Of a DNA stretch of 13,132 nucleotides, positions 1 to 8,108 are shown piece by piece. Below the pieces are notes generated by a model. That model made no database searches. It saw nothing but the letters and a program-made list of their open reading frames with translations, and had not been told where the DNA came from. How positions within the stretch are numbered: the first letter of the stretch is position 1; each line of letters starts with the position of its first letter. Source of the DNA: Akkermansiaceae bacterium UBA7890 (GTDB lineage: Bacteria > Verrucomicrobiota > Verrucomicrobiia > Verrucomicrobiales > Akkermansiaceae). The position numbers and the translations under genes were made by a program. The stretch is taken from contig DLRK01000075.1 of NCBI GenBank assembly GCA_002501065.1, positions 1 to 13,132 of the forward strand, read 5' to 3'.

Positions 1-1
1 T

Positions 2-3000
2 TCAACGACTTCGGGGCCTTCTCCTGTGCGGTTGTCCGCCGAAGGCTCTGGGCTTCCCGGCGGGGGCAGCCGCGGCTTCGCCGAAGATCTGAACCGAGAG
101 ATTGGCAACATCGACATAGTTGCGGGCAGCCAGATCGGGGTTGTCTCCGGTGGTGACCCGGACAGTGATCTGCTGCAGCCGGCCGTTGGTTCCGTTGTCG
201 GCCACGTGGTTGATGCGAATGCGGTCGAGCACGTGGCCCCCGGGTTCGAGGGCAAGCATGGTCCGCTGGGGCGCGGTGGTGGTGTTCGGTTGCGTGATGT
301 AGGTGAAGGTTCCGATGTCGTCATCGAAGGCGTTGGCAAACACGTTGTTCACGGTGCGCACCGGTCCGGGAAGAACCTTGCCGGCGACGATATCGAGCTT
401 GGTCTCGAAGTTCGCGTAAGCCTCGATCTCACGGATGGTCCAATGCTTGAAGGGGCCTTCGTTGGTCCACTCCAACTCGATCGCCGTCGCGCCGGGAACC
501 GGGTCGAACATGACAGAGTAAAACCCGTCGTGATCGGTGCCGAGGTGCTCGATGGTGTTGCCCTTGACCACGGACTGGGACAAGGGTCGCCCGCTGGACT
601 TGAGGTAGGCGAGCAGGTTGGCCATCTGGTCGATGGTGATGGCAGCTTCGAGGCCTTCGGGCATGAGCGAGCGTCCGGCCGACTCCAGCGAGGCCAACTG
701 CGAACGCGGAATCTTGGTGCGCGCCCCGTCGATGCTGACGAGCGTGATGGCTGCACTCGTCTCTTCCACCACCGCCCCGGCGAGGGTGCGGCCGTCCCTG
801 ATCTTGGCGATAAACTGCATCCAGGTCGCCTCGATCGCGCGATTGGGATCGAGGATGGCCGTGAGGAAGGTGAGCGGGGTCCGGTTGCTCAGCGCCGCCA
901 GGTTCGGGCCGATCACGTTGCCGACGCCCTCGAGGCGGTGGCAGGCTGCACAGTGAGTTCCGAAAAGGGTCCGGCCCTTATTGCGGTCTCCGGCCTTCGC
1001 GAGGGCAGGGGTGTATTTCGCAATCACCGCCGCGCGGTCCGCACTGGTGGCACCACCGAGCAACCCGGTGGCTCGCTTGCGGATCGACTCGTTCTCGTGG
1101 CGCAGCAGCAACTGTCGGCGGCTGACGTCGAGGGAAGCGGTCAGCTCGCCGTTATCGGCCATCGCATCGAGGAAGACGCCGGTGAGTTTGGGCCGGGCCA
1201 GCAGGGCGTCGATCGTGGCGCTGCGCACGGCCGGTCCGCGTTCGGACCAACCAGCCAGGAGGCCGCGGGCCGCGTCGGTGTCATCGTGGCGCAGGAGGGA
1301 CTTGGTGGCCGCTACCTGTAGTTCGATCGGGGTGGTCAAATTCAGGAGGGCGGCGAAACGGTCCGCATCGTCGCTGGGATCGGCAGCTCGTTCGATCAAT
1401 TGCAGTGCGGCGAGCCGGCTGGTCAGCTCGGCCTTCTCGTCGTCGACCAGGGTGCGCGCACCTGCGAGCATGGGCCCGACCTTGGCGCGTATGGCGGGGT
1501 CGTTGCCAACGGCTTCGAGGAGACGAGTGGCGGCGATGAGCTTCCAGGCCTCGTAGCGCTGACCGCTGGCAGGCTTGGCGGCGATGCGAGCCAGGACCGG
1601 CGGCACGAATTTCCGGGCATCCTCGCCGAGCATGCCCATCAGTTCGGTGCTGAGGGCGGAGGTGACCGGAGTGCGGTTCATGCCGAGCACCGCCAGCAGG
1701 ACTTCGTCGGGGAACTCGCCCGCCGAGGTGAGGGCCGCGGCCCGCAGGTAGGGACGATCAGCGTTCTTCACCAGGAACCCTCCCAGGGCCTGGCCCGCCC
1801 GTGGGTCCTTCCATGCGCCGAGGGCGTAGGCGGCCTGTCGTTGCACATGTGCGTCGTCATCGTCGAGCAAGGCGATCGCCCGCTGCCCCAGCGCCGGATC
1901 GCTGTTCAGCACCGGCGCGCCCACCCGCAGGGCGTTGCGCCGCACGCCGGGATGGGCATCGTCGAGACCGATCTTCGTCGACTGGGCGGAAAGCGCATCC
2001 AGGTCGGCAAGAGCGCTCAGGGCCTGGGCCCGGGCGGCGGGATGCCTGCTTCGCAACACCCTGGCCAGGGCCGGGATCGCTTTGCGTTGCTCGCCCTTCT
2101 CGAGCCAGGTCAGCATCATGTGTGCGGTGTCGCGCTGCCAGCCGTTGGAGGAGTCGAGCGCCACCGCGAGTTCGGCGGGCTTCTTCCCGGTCAACCTGGC
2201 CTGTCTGGGCAACTTCGCCCCGGTGGGGAAGACCTTGTAGATTCGTCCCCGGTCGTGGCCGGCACGCAGTCGCCCGTCGGCGATCATTTCCCGCTCCAGG
2301 GTGTCGTCGATCCACTCCGGGTGTTCGATGACGAGACGGTAGAGATCCGCTATGTACATCCCGCCATCCGGTCCGGTGCGGATGGCGGCGGGGCGAAACC
2401 ACGAATCCGAACTGCGCAGGAACTCGCTGCGGGCCTCGTCACTGGCGCGCGCGGTTTCCATCAGAACGCCGTTCCACGTGATGACCTCGCGGTGGACGCA
2501 ATTGTGAACCGGGCAGGAAAAGTAGACCGAGGGTTCGACCAGGGCATCAAACAGCGAGTCACGATAGAAGGTGTAGCCGCAGGCGGAGGTGAGCTTGCCC
2601 GGCGATCCGGCGGGCGGGGGGCTGTAGCCGCTGTAGTGACTGAGCACACGGCTGACCGGGTAGAGGTCGATCACCCCTGTGAGGGCATGGCGAACCGGGG
2701 GCTGGGAGACCTTCGGGTTGCGGCGAATGTCGTAATCCTCCAGCGCGATCTGCCAGCCGTTGGAGTTGTTGCCCGCCACCCAGTTGCCCCAGTCGTCGCG
2801 ATTGCGTCCATGCTGGGTCACTCCAGTGACCCGTTCCAATTCACCGGTGTCCGGCTTGATCCGCAAGTCGAAGCCGCCGAGGGCGAGCTTCCTGCCGGAT
2901 CTGGTAGCGCGGATCGTTCCGCCGCTGTCGCCGTTGGCAACGTAAACCCACCCGTCGAGTCCCCACACCAGCCCGTTGCCGCGGTGTTGCTCGTTGCCGA

Positions 3001-5245
3001 GGCCGAATCCTTCGTAGAGGACCTCCTGGTGATCGGCCCGGCCGTCGCCGGTGGTGTCGCGCAGGAACCAGATGCTGGGTGGGGCCACCGCCAGCACGCC
3101 ATCGCGCCAGGGGAGCACGGTGTTGGCGGTCTCGAGTCCCTCGGCGAAGAGAGTGCGCTCGTCGTAGCGGCCGTCCCCGTCGGTGTCGGTGAGAGCGACG
3201 ATCCGTCCCCCGGGTTTGCCCTTGTGATCGAGGCCCATGGGGTAATCCGCCATCTCGGCCACCCACATCCGTCCATCCGGTCCCCAGGCCACATCAACCG
3301 GGTCCATCACGAGGGGTTCGGCGGCCACCAGTGCCACCTCGAACCCGGGTCGCACCTGCATGGCGCGCAGGGATGCCGTCGCGGTTCGCGGTTGATTGAC
3401 CTGGTCGCCCAGGAGCTCGCCAAAGCTGCGCTGGTCGATGTGGTGCGGCATGATCGCGCCGGTATCTTCGTTCTGCCAGTAGAGATGTCCCCGCTTGATC
3501 CACGCTCCGTTGTTGGTGCCGTCCTTGCGCACGATGGGTGCCAGCACCGTGCGCACGCGGGTGTGCTGCTCACCCACTCCGTCGCCCTGGCGCCTGCCAT
3601 GAAGGCCCTTCCGGGACCAGCCGGTCTGGAGTGAATCGAACATCCAGGTGCCGTAGCGCTCGCCGTTGGAGAAGATGACGTCCTGCTGGCCGTCGTCATC
3701 GATATCGGCGAAGCGCAGTCCCGCGTCGCCACCTGACTCCGTCACAATCGAGGATCCCTCCGGCAGTCCGAAGGGAAGCTTCTCCCAGCCTTCCTTCCCG
3801 AGGCGATAAACCGCGGACTGTGCGGGTATTCCGACGATCAATTCACAGATTCCGTCGCCATCGACATCGCGCAGGCGCACGCCCCCGTCGGCGCCCTTCC
3901 GGTGTGTTGTCACCCTGGCCAGTCCCGCCACCAGCGACGGGTCGGCCACCCAGGCCCTGCCGTCGAAGAGCCAGGCACGGTTCACTCCACGCTCGTCTGT
4001 TTCGATTGCGGCCGCCCGTCCACTTCCATCGAGGATTCCGAAGCGCAGGGCGGGTGTGATGAGAGTCGGGAAGGGAGCCTCGTGCCAGGATTGCTTCTTC
4101 GCATCCCAGATCCGGCTCAGCCTGGTCCTGGCGTTGCCGATGACCACGTCCATGTAGCCGTCGCCGTCGATGTCAAGGATCCGCACGCCATTGTCACCAC
4201 CCCTGGTATCGCGCAGGGGATGACCGGCCAGCATGTGCTTGACCATGCGGTCGTCCATCTCCCGCATGGTGAGGAACTTCACCTTCCTGCCGTGGGTGCG
4301 GGCGGCATGATCGACGATCTCGACCATTTGTTCGTTGCGCATCCAGCCGCCAGCGTGGAAGCACAGCGAGACCGCGCCCTTCTTGGCCACGGTGGCGTCC
4401 ACCGCCGCCTTGAAGTCGGCGATGGTGATCGGATTCTGGGCCCCGTGCAACGCCTGACCGGTGTAGTCGTTGGGGTAGACGAACGGGACCTCCCAGATCA
4501 GGTTCCCGACCGTGAACGGATAAGGGTAATCTTCGATGTAATTGACGAAGCCCGTCATGAGGTACTTGGAAAAGCGCCCCCCGCCGACGGGGTCGTCCTC
4601 GAAGATCGAGCGTGGCAGTTCCCGGTCCGTCGGCGTGAAGACGATGCCCACGCTGGTGCTGGAGGACATGAAATGCCCCGCTTCGCTCACGCCGTTGAGG
4701 ATCTCCGCGTAGGCGCGGGGGCTCGGCGTGTTCTGACCGTCCATGCAGGGGAAGCGAAAGCCCACCGAGCGGTTGTTGGGGATGGCGGACAGGAGGTCGA
4801 CGCAGCGGTGATAATCGGTGGCGGCCCGGGCGAAATCGAGGTGATGCAGGAGCGGACAGGGATGACTCAGGGTGTGGGTTTCCAGCGAGACGCCCTGGCC
4901 GAGCAGCCACTGCATGTTGGAATGAGTGGGATCCGGACGATTGCAGGTGATGCTGACCGGACCACGGCCGTCGATGAGCTTGAGCCGATCGATGATCGGG
5001 CTCAGATAGTTGCGGAAGTGCTGGCCGTCGCCCGACATGTCATCGATGGCGAGCACGGCCACCCCGTGCACTCCCTTTTCGCCAATCCACTGTGGCGTAA
5101 TGAGCTTGGGCGACTCGCGGTGGAGCTGCCACGGATTGTTCGGTTCATCGAGGTGCACCAGGCGATTGCCATCGGCTGCCCACACTGGAGAAGGGCAGAG
5201 CAAAAGGAACACCACGGTTGTTAGAGGAAGAGCAGTTCGCGTCAT
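2..5245 (-). CDS. Secreted multidomain protein: NodB-like deacetylase, FG-GAP, PVC dehydrogenase propeller, HEAT, cytochrome c
   Basis: Complete 1747-residue protein; the TGA stop lies at 4-2. A Sec signal peptide is visible (hydrophobic residues about 8-22, cleavage near VWA-A at 23/24). Domains in order: NodB-like polysaccharide deacetylase (about 55-335) with Asp68/Asp69, His124-x3-His128, an RFP motif at Arg164 and late His297; FG-GAP/VCBS repeats with Ca-loop motifs at 358-366, 460-468 and 514-522; PVC-type dehydrogenase propeller (about 628-1008) containing the family-like segment SCPVHNCVHREV at 910-921; HEAT-like helices (about 1025-1400); a cytochrome c domain with CAACH at 1432-1436 and probable axial Met1528 in SLMPEGL; a beta-rich C-terminal domain (about 1565-1722); and a basic tail. 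The role inferred is glycan deacetylation coupled to sugar oxidation in the periplasm or at the surface; the substrate is unknown. The propeller-HEAT-haem core is standard for the family, but the N-terminal additions make it unusually long. The ATG at 5245 gives a clean signal peptide, although no good Shine-Dalgarno precedes it. Transcribed divergently from the next gene. Confidence 0.93.
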   Translation of the reverse strand: MTRTALPLTTVVFLLLCPSPVWAADGNRLVHLDEPNNPWQLHRESPKLITPQWIGEKGVHGVAVLAIDDMSGDGQHFRNYLSPIIDRLKLIDGRGPVSITCNRPDPTHSNMQWLLGQGVSLETHTLSHPCPLLHHLDFARAATDYHRCVDLLSAIPNNRSVGFRFPCMDGQNTPSPRAYAEILNGVSEAGHFMSSSTSVGIVFTPTDRELPRSIFEDDPVGGGRFSKYLMTGFVNYIEDYPYPFTVGNLIWEVPFVYPNDYTGQALHGAQNPITIADFKAAVDATVAKKGAVSLCFHAGGWMRNEQMVEIVDHAARTHGRKVKFLTMREMDDRMVKHMLAGHPLRDTRGGDNGVRILDIDGDGYMDVVIGNARTRLSRIWDAKKQSWHEAPFPTLITPALRFGILDGSGRAAAIETDERGVNRAWLFDGRAWVADPSLVAGLARVTTHRKGADGGVRLRDVDGDGICELIVGIPAQSAVYRLGKEGWEKLPFGLPEGSSIVTESGGDAGLRFADIDDDGQQDVIFSNGERYGTWMFDSLQTGWSRKGLHGRRQGDGVGEQHTRVRTVLAPIVRKDGTNNGAWIKRGHLYWQNEDTGAIMPHHIDQRSFGELLGDQVNQPRTATASLRAMQVRPGFEVALVAAEPLVMDPVDVAWGPDGRMWVAEMADYPMGLDHKGKPGGRIVALTDTDGDGRYDERTLFAEGLETANTVLPWRDGVLAVAPPSIWFLRDTTGDGRADHQEVLYEGFGLGNEQHRGNGLVWGLDGWVYVANGDSGGTIRATRSGRKLALGGFDLRIKPDTGELERVTGVTQHGRNRDDWGNWVAGNNSNGWQIALEDYDIRRNPKVSQPPVRHALTGVIDLYPVSRVLSHYSGYSPPPAGSPGKLTSACGYTFYRDSLFDALVEPSVYFSCPVHNCVHREVITWNGVLMETARASDEARSEFLRSSDSWFRPAAIRTGPDGGMYIADLYRLVIEHPEWIDDTLEREMIADGRLRAGHDRGRIYKVFPTGAKLPRQARLTGKKPAELAVALDSSNGWQRDTAHMMLTWLEKGEQRKAIPALARVLRSRHPAARAQALSALADLDALSAQSTKIGLDDAHPGVRRNALRVGAPVLNSDPALGQRAIALLDDDDAHVQRQAAYALGAWKDPRAGQALGGFLVKNADRPYLRAAALTSAGEFPDEVLLAVLGMNRTPVTSALSTELMGMLGEDARKFVPPVLARIAAKPASGQRYEAWKLIAATRLLEAVGNDPAIRAKVGPMLAGARTLVDDEKAELTSRLAALQLIERAADPSDDADRFAALLNLTTPIELQVAATKSLLRHDDTDAARGLLAGWSERGPAVRSATIDALLARPKLTGVFLDAMADNGELTASLDVSRRQLLLRHENESIRKRATGLLGGATSADRAAVIAKYTPALAKAGDRNKGRTLFGTHCAACHRLEGVGNVIGPNLAALSNRTPLTFLTAILDPNRAIEATWMQFIAKIRDGRTLAGAVVEETSAAITLVSIDGARTKIPRSQLASLESAGRSLMPEGLEAAITIDQMANLLAYLKSSGRPLSQSVVKGNTIEHLGTDHDGFYSVMFDPVPGATAIELEWTNEGPFKHWTIREIEAYANFETKLDIVAGKVLPGPVRTVNNVFANAFDDDIGTFTYITQPNTTTAPQRTMLALEPGGHVLDRIRINHVADNGTNGRLQQITVRVTTGDNPDLAARNYVDVANLSVQIFGEAAAAPAGKPRAFGGQPHRRRPRSR

Positions 5246-5500
5246 GCTGGGTTCGAGGTCTCAGGAGGTGCGTGGACGATTTCCGCGGGACGCGGAGAAC
5301 GAATGTTCGGTGGAAGACTGTGACAGAGAGACGAGGATAGCAATCCGGATGATTGCGGGCGCCCCTGAGCAGAGGCACCCGTGCGTTGTCCCGCAGTTCC
5401 TCGTGTTCACGGGACAGTGACTACAACGTTGTCCAGTTACCATCCCGCGAAGGGGTTGGGATCGAAGTCGTCAGAATTGAGGCGAAATTCGAAGTGGATA

Positions 5501-5529
5501 TTCTGTCCCGAAAAGGGAATTCCCAGCAG
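5501..5529 (+). repeat. Dispersed intergenic repeat, copy A
   Basis: This segment matches the copy at 12737-12765 at 20 of 29 positions without gaps. Shared blocks are CCGAAAA, a following GA, TTCC and the final CAG. It is the most diverged of three copies, all in the same orientation and all outside genes. Its function is unknown; the count was made by eye. Confidence 0.4.
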
Positions 5530-5533
5530 TGAT

Positions 5534-5562
5534 TTGACAATTGAAGAATTTACTCATATCCC
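5534..5562 (+). promoter_or_regulatory. Candidate sigma70-like promoter
   Basis: A perfect TTGACA at 5534-5539 is followed after 17 nt by TATCCC (5557-5562), a poor -10 box. If used, it would give the gene at 5841 a leader of roughly 270 nt containing both hairpins. Only the -35 hexamer is strong. Confidence 0.2.
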
Positions 5563-5735
5563 ATAGATAAGGTGGATGGGCAATGGCACGATACGGTTGC
5601 CTTGTTGGCTGAAAGTTTCTGGGAAAAGTAATCGATATTTCCGGGAGTCAGCTTCGGCACCTTGATGCTTTTCCTGTTGTTGATGTCTCGAATCAACCAG
5701 AACAAATAACCTGCCTGCACCCCACCAACCCTGCC

Positions 5736-5755
5736 TCCCGGATCGCCATCCGGGA
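5736..5755 (+). promoter_or_regulatory. GC-rich hairpin with a 4-nt loop upstream of the second dehydrogenase gene
   Basis: TCCCGGAT (5736-5743) and ATCCGGGA (5748-5755) form a perfect 8-bp inverted repeat around the loop CGCC. It lies about 85 nt before the TTG start at 5841 and 12 nt before a second hairpin. There is no downstream T-tract, so a leader structure or protein-binding site is more likely than a terminator. Confidence 0.5.
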
Positions 5756-5767
5756 TGGCCCCAAGAA

Positions 5768-5793
5768 GGGAATTTCTGGCAGTAGAAATTCCC
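5768..5793 (+). promoter_or_regulatory. Perfect 10-bp inverted repeat (hairpin or operator) upstream of the second dehydrogenase gene
   Basis: GGGAATTTCT (5768-5777) and AGAAATTCCC (5784-5793) are perfectly complementary around the 6-nt loop GGCAGT. The element lies 47 nt upstream of the start at 5841. It could be an operator for a dimeric regulator or an mRNA leader hairpin. No run of T follows on the plus strand, which argues against an intrinsic terminator. Confidence 0.55.
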
Positions 5794-5840
5794 GCAACTA
5801 ATCGCCCGGAAGAAATAATGCAAACCGGAGAGATCAGGAA

Positions 5841-7808
5841 TTGAAGACACCCAGAACATTCCTGTGGTGCGCAGCGTTGGCCTGCTCCCTGGCGGAGTCG
5901 AGCAACGGAGAGCTTGTCGCGGCCAAGGGTGTGGCCGTTACTCCGTTTGCGACTGAGGACCAGTTGTCCAATCCCGCCAGTATCGACGTCGACGATCGCG
6001 GACGAGTCTGGGTGGGCGAGGCGATCAACTACCGCAAGAAGGACCGCAAGGAAGGCGACCGTATATTGATTCTGGAGGATAGCAACGGAGATGGCCGGAG
6101 CGACAAGACCAAGGTGTTTTACCAGGACCCCGACATCGATGGCGTACATGGGGTCTGTGTGCTGGGCAACAAGGTGATTGTCTCGGCCCCGGACAGGATC
6201 CTTTTGCTCACCGACGACGACGGCGACGACAAGGCGGAGGCAAAGGAATTACTGTTCAGGGGAAAGGTCTTGCATCCGGTCCAGGGTCAGCATGACCACG
6301 CGATCCATGCCGTCATGTTCGGGCCTGACGGGCGGCTTTACTTTAACTTCGGTAACTTCAATGCCGGGCTGTGGCGTGCGGACGGCACCCTGGTGAAGGA
6401 CGTTTTCGGCAACCCCGTGGACAACAGCCGCAAGCCTTATCAGGAAGGCATGGTCATTCGCTGCGAGATGGATGGCAGCCAAGTCGAGGTGCTCGGCTAC
6501 AACTTCCGCAACAACTGGGAGGTGACGGTCGATTCCTTCGGTTCCATGTGGCAGTCGGACAACGACAATGGATCCAGTTCCTGCCGTGTGAACTTCGTCA
6601 TGGAATACGGCAATTACGGATACCGGGAGGAAATGACAGGACTGGGATACCAGAGCAAGCGCACCAACATGGAAGCCACCATGCAGCGCCGCATGTGGCA
6701 CCAGAACGATCCCGGTGTGGTGCCGAATCTGCTCATCACCGGAGGGGGCGCACCCACCGGAATACTCGTCTACGAGGGCAACCTCTTGCCGAAGCCCTTT
6801 CGCGACCAGATGATTCATGCCGAGCCCGGGCGCAATGTGGTCTGGGCATTTCCCACCAAGCAGGCCGGGGCCGGCTACACTGCACGCATCACCAACCTGG
6901 TTCACAGCCAGGGAGATCGCAACTATCGTCCCTCCGACGTTTCGGTGGCTCCGGATGGCTCCCTCATCATCGCCGACTGGTTCGATCCGGTGGACTGCTG
7001 CCATCGCACCATCAACGATGCGGGCCGGATCTTCCGGGTGGCACCTCCGGGCCATGCCTATGTGGTGCCTGACTTTGATTTCAAGACGCCCGCAGGTGCG
7101 GCCAAGGCACTGCGAAACCCCAACCTGTCCGTCCGCTACAAGGCATGGACGGCCTTGCATGCCATGCAGGAAAAGGCCCGGCCCGCCCTGCGGAAGATGG
7201 CGACCGATGAAAACCCGCGTTTCCGGGCCCGCGCCTTGTGGGCCCTGGCCGCGATCAAGGACGGTGCCCAGGAGGCCATTGAGGTGGCATTGCAGGACGA
7301 AGACGCCAATCTGCGGGCTCTCGCCCTCCGCATCGCCCGGCGTCATGGTATGGCCATCGAGCCTTTGGTGCGTCGCATGGTTCGCGACGAGTCCGCCTTG
7401 GTTCGCCGGGAATGCGCCGTGTCCCTGCATCGCGTGGCCACTTCCGAGGCTGCCGGGTTGTGGGCCGAGCTCGCCCTCCAGCACGATGGCAGGGATCGTT
7501 GGTACCTGGAGGCTCTCGGCATTGGAGAGAAAGGAAACAAAACGGCCTGTTTCAACGCATGGCTCAAGAAAGTTGGCGATGACTGGAAGGCCCCGGCGGG
7601 TCGCGACATTGTGTGGCGTTCGCGGGCCCCGGAAGCCGCCGGGTTGCTGGCAAAGTTGGTTCTGGATCCCAAGGTGCCGGAGTCAGAGCACCCTCGTCTC
7701 ATGCGCGCCTTTGACTTTCATTCCGGCAAAGCCAGGGAAGACGCTCTGGCCATCCTGTTGCTGGACCTGGATGCGCCGACCGAGCCCAAGACGGAGGGAA
7801 GGCGCTAA
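5841..7808 (+). CDS. PVC-type membrane-bound dehydrogenase paralogue without a haem or copper domain
   Basis: 655 residues. The start is TTG at 5841: upstream the frame is open only back to the TAA at 5799-5801 with no ATG or GTG, and GGAGA (5827-5831) sits at Shine-Dalgarno distance. The N-terminus (about residues 6-18 hydrophobic) is an export signal; ALAC at 12-15 could be a poor lipobox. Residues about 30-400 are the sorbosone-dehydrogenase-like propeller, with Ca-loop motifs at 80-88 and 125-133, a GQHDHAIHAVMFGPDG segment at 148-163 and ADWFDP near 378-383. Residues about 415-635 are HEAT-like helices. Family members commonly continue for hundreds of residues into a CxxCH cytochrome domain. 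Here the protein stops soon after RAFDFH (622-627) and no CxxCH exists; CCH at 386-388 is not one. It is therefore either a naturally short form needing an external electron acceptor or a truncated gene. An oxidoreductase role is inferred; the substrate is unknown. Confidence 0.88.
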   Translation: MKTPRTFLWCAALACSLAESSNGELVAAKGVAVTPFATEDQLSNPASIDVDDRGRVWVGEAINYRKKDRKEGDRILILEDSNGDGRSDKTKVFYQDPDIDGVHGVCVLGNKVIVSAPDRILLLTDDDGDDKAEAKELLFRGKVLHPVQGQHDHAIHAVMFGPDGRLYFNFGNFNAGLWRADGTLVKDVFGNPVDNSRKPYQEGMVIRCEMDGSQVEVLGYNFRNNWEVTVDSFGSMWQSDNDNGSSSCRVNFVMEYGNYGYREEMTGLGYQSKRTNMEATMQRRMWHQNDPGVVPNLLITGGGAPTGILVYEGNLLPKPFRDQMIHAEPGRNVVWAFPTKQAGAGYTARITNLVHSQGDRNYRPSDVSVAPDGSLIIADWFDPVDCCHRTINDAGRIFRVAPPGHAYVVPDFDFKTPAGAAKALRNPNLSVRYKAWTALHAMQEKARPALRKMATDENPRFRARALWALAAIKDGAQEAIEVALQDEDANLRALALRIARRHGMAIEPLVRRMVRDESALVRRECAVSLHRVATSEAAGLWAELALQHDGRDRWYLEALGIGEKGNKTACFNAWLKKVGDDWKAPAGRDIVWRSRAPEAAGLLAKLVLDPKVPESEHPRLMRAFDFHSGKAREDALAILLLDLDAPTEPKTEGRR

Positions 7809-7960
7809 ACGGCAAGCCAGGGAAGGACCTGGTGGGACTGCTGATACATCGGTTCTAGGCGGAGGACATCATTCAAGAAGCGGAGGAAATGATATCGCCG
7901 CGGATCTGGGCAGTCATGCCACTTCCCCTGCTTCCGGTGGTGTGGCAGGGCCGGGGCTTC

Positions 7961-8071
7961 ATGAAACCGCTTCCTGTCTTTCTTGCGCTCTTTGCCTGTG
8001 CCGCCCTTCCTGCCTGTTCCGGCGCCTTGACGAAAAACCAGTTTTCTTTCAGGATCTTGAGGTTCCTGTGA
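7961..8071 (+). CDS. Possible 36-residue small lipoprotein or signal-peptide remnant
   Basis: The peptide has a textbook lipoprotein signal: Lys2, a hydrophobic core at residues 6-15, and the lipobox LPAC at 16-19 followed by Ser-Gly. The mature part would be only about 18 residues and resembles no family I recognise. The ribosome-binding site is poor; only G-rich sequence precedes the ATG. Its last third overlaps the dispersed repeat at 8016-8052, which weakens the case for a real gene. It may be a tiny lipoprotein, the stub of a disrupted lipoprotein gene, or chance. Confidence 0.25.
   Translation: MKPLPVFLALFACAALPACSGALTKNQFSFRILRFL
8016..8052 (+). repeat. Dispersed intergenic repeat, copy B
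   Basis: This segment aligns with 12730-12765 at 29 of 36 positions with one single-base gap. Shared blocks are GTTC, CCTTG, CGAAAA, CC, TTT and CTTTCAG. GAAAA and TTTTC inside it can form a 5-bp stem around ACCAG; copy C keeps a 4-bp version (GAAA/TTTC) around ACCGA. Both copies lie on the plus strand in gaps between genes. Counts were made by eye. Confidence 0.5.
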
Positions 8072-8108
8072 ATGGAACGCCAAATCCAAGACAAAATCGA
8101 AGTACGAG

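Larger units (their letters stand above)
5246..5840. other. Divergent intergenic region (595 bp)
   Basis: This gap separates the two divergently transcribed dehydrogenase genes and should hold promoters for both. It is visibly AT-richer than the genes, mainly at 5470-5720. It contains a weak sigma70-like promoter candidate, two hairpins just upstream of the TTG-started gene, and one copy of a short repeat also found in the other two large gaps. No convincing gene was found. On the minus strand about 5550-5720 has a coding-like look in two frames, but no recognisable domain. Confidence 0.6.
7809..8108. other. Intergenic region (300 bp)
   Basis: This gap lies between the second dehydrogenase gene and the LURP-one-like gene. 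It holds a weak stem-loop just after the stop (CCAGG 7817-7821 and CCTGG 7828-7832, loop of 6, no T-tract), two near-copies of GCGGAGGA about 20 nt apart near 7860-7886, a possible 36-codon lipoprotein at 7961-8071 and one copy of the dispersed repeat. No lost haem domain can be read in any forward frame. Confidence 0.6.

Noticed and set aside
26..1321. Long plus-strand open frame opposite the large minus-strand gene, and another at 1400-3634.
   Set aside because: They are antisense shadows in GC-rich coding sequence. Their translations show no domain, while the minus-strand frame has clear motifs throughout.
5550..5760. Minus-strand frames with coding-like codons in the divergent gap.
   Set aside because: Two overlapping frames look equally plausible, no domain is recognisable, and the region holds hairpins and lower GC. 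It could be a gene remnant, but I cannot support it.
6996..7004. CCH at residues 386-388 of the second dehydrogenase as a possible haem site.
   Set aside because: Haem attachment needs CxxCH. This is DCCH within the propeller strand ADWFDP...GRIFRV, not in a cytochrome domain.
7817..7832. Stem-loop after the second dehydrogenase gene as an intrinsic terminator.
   Set aside because: The stem is only 5 bp and is followed by G-rich sequence rather than a T-tract.
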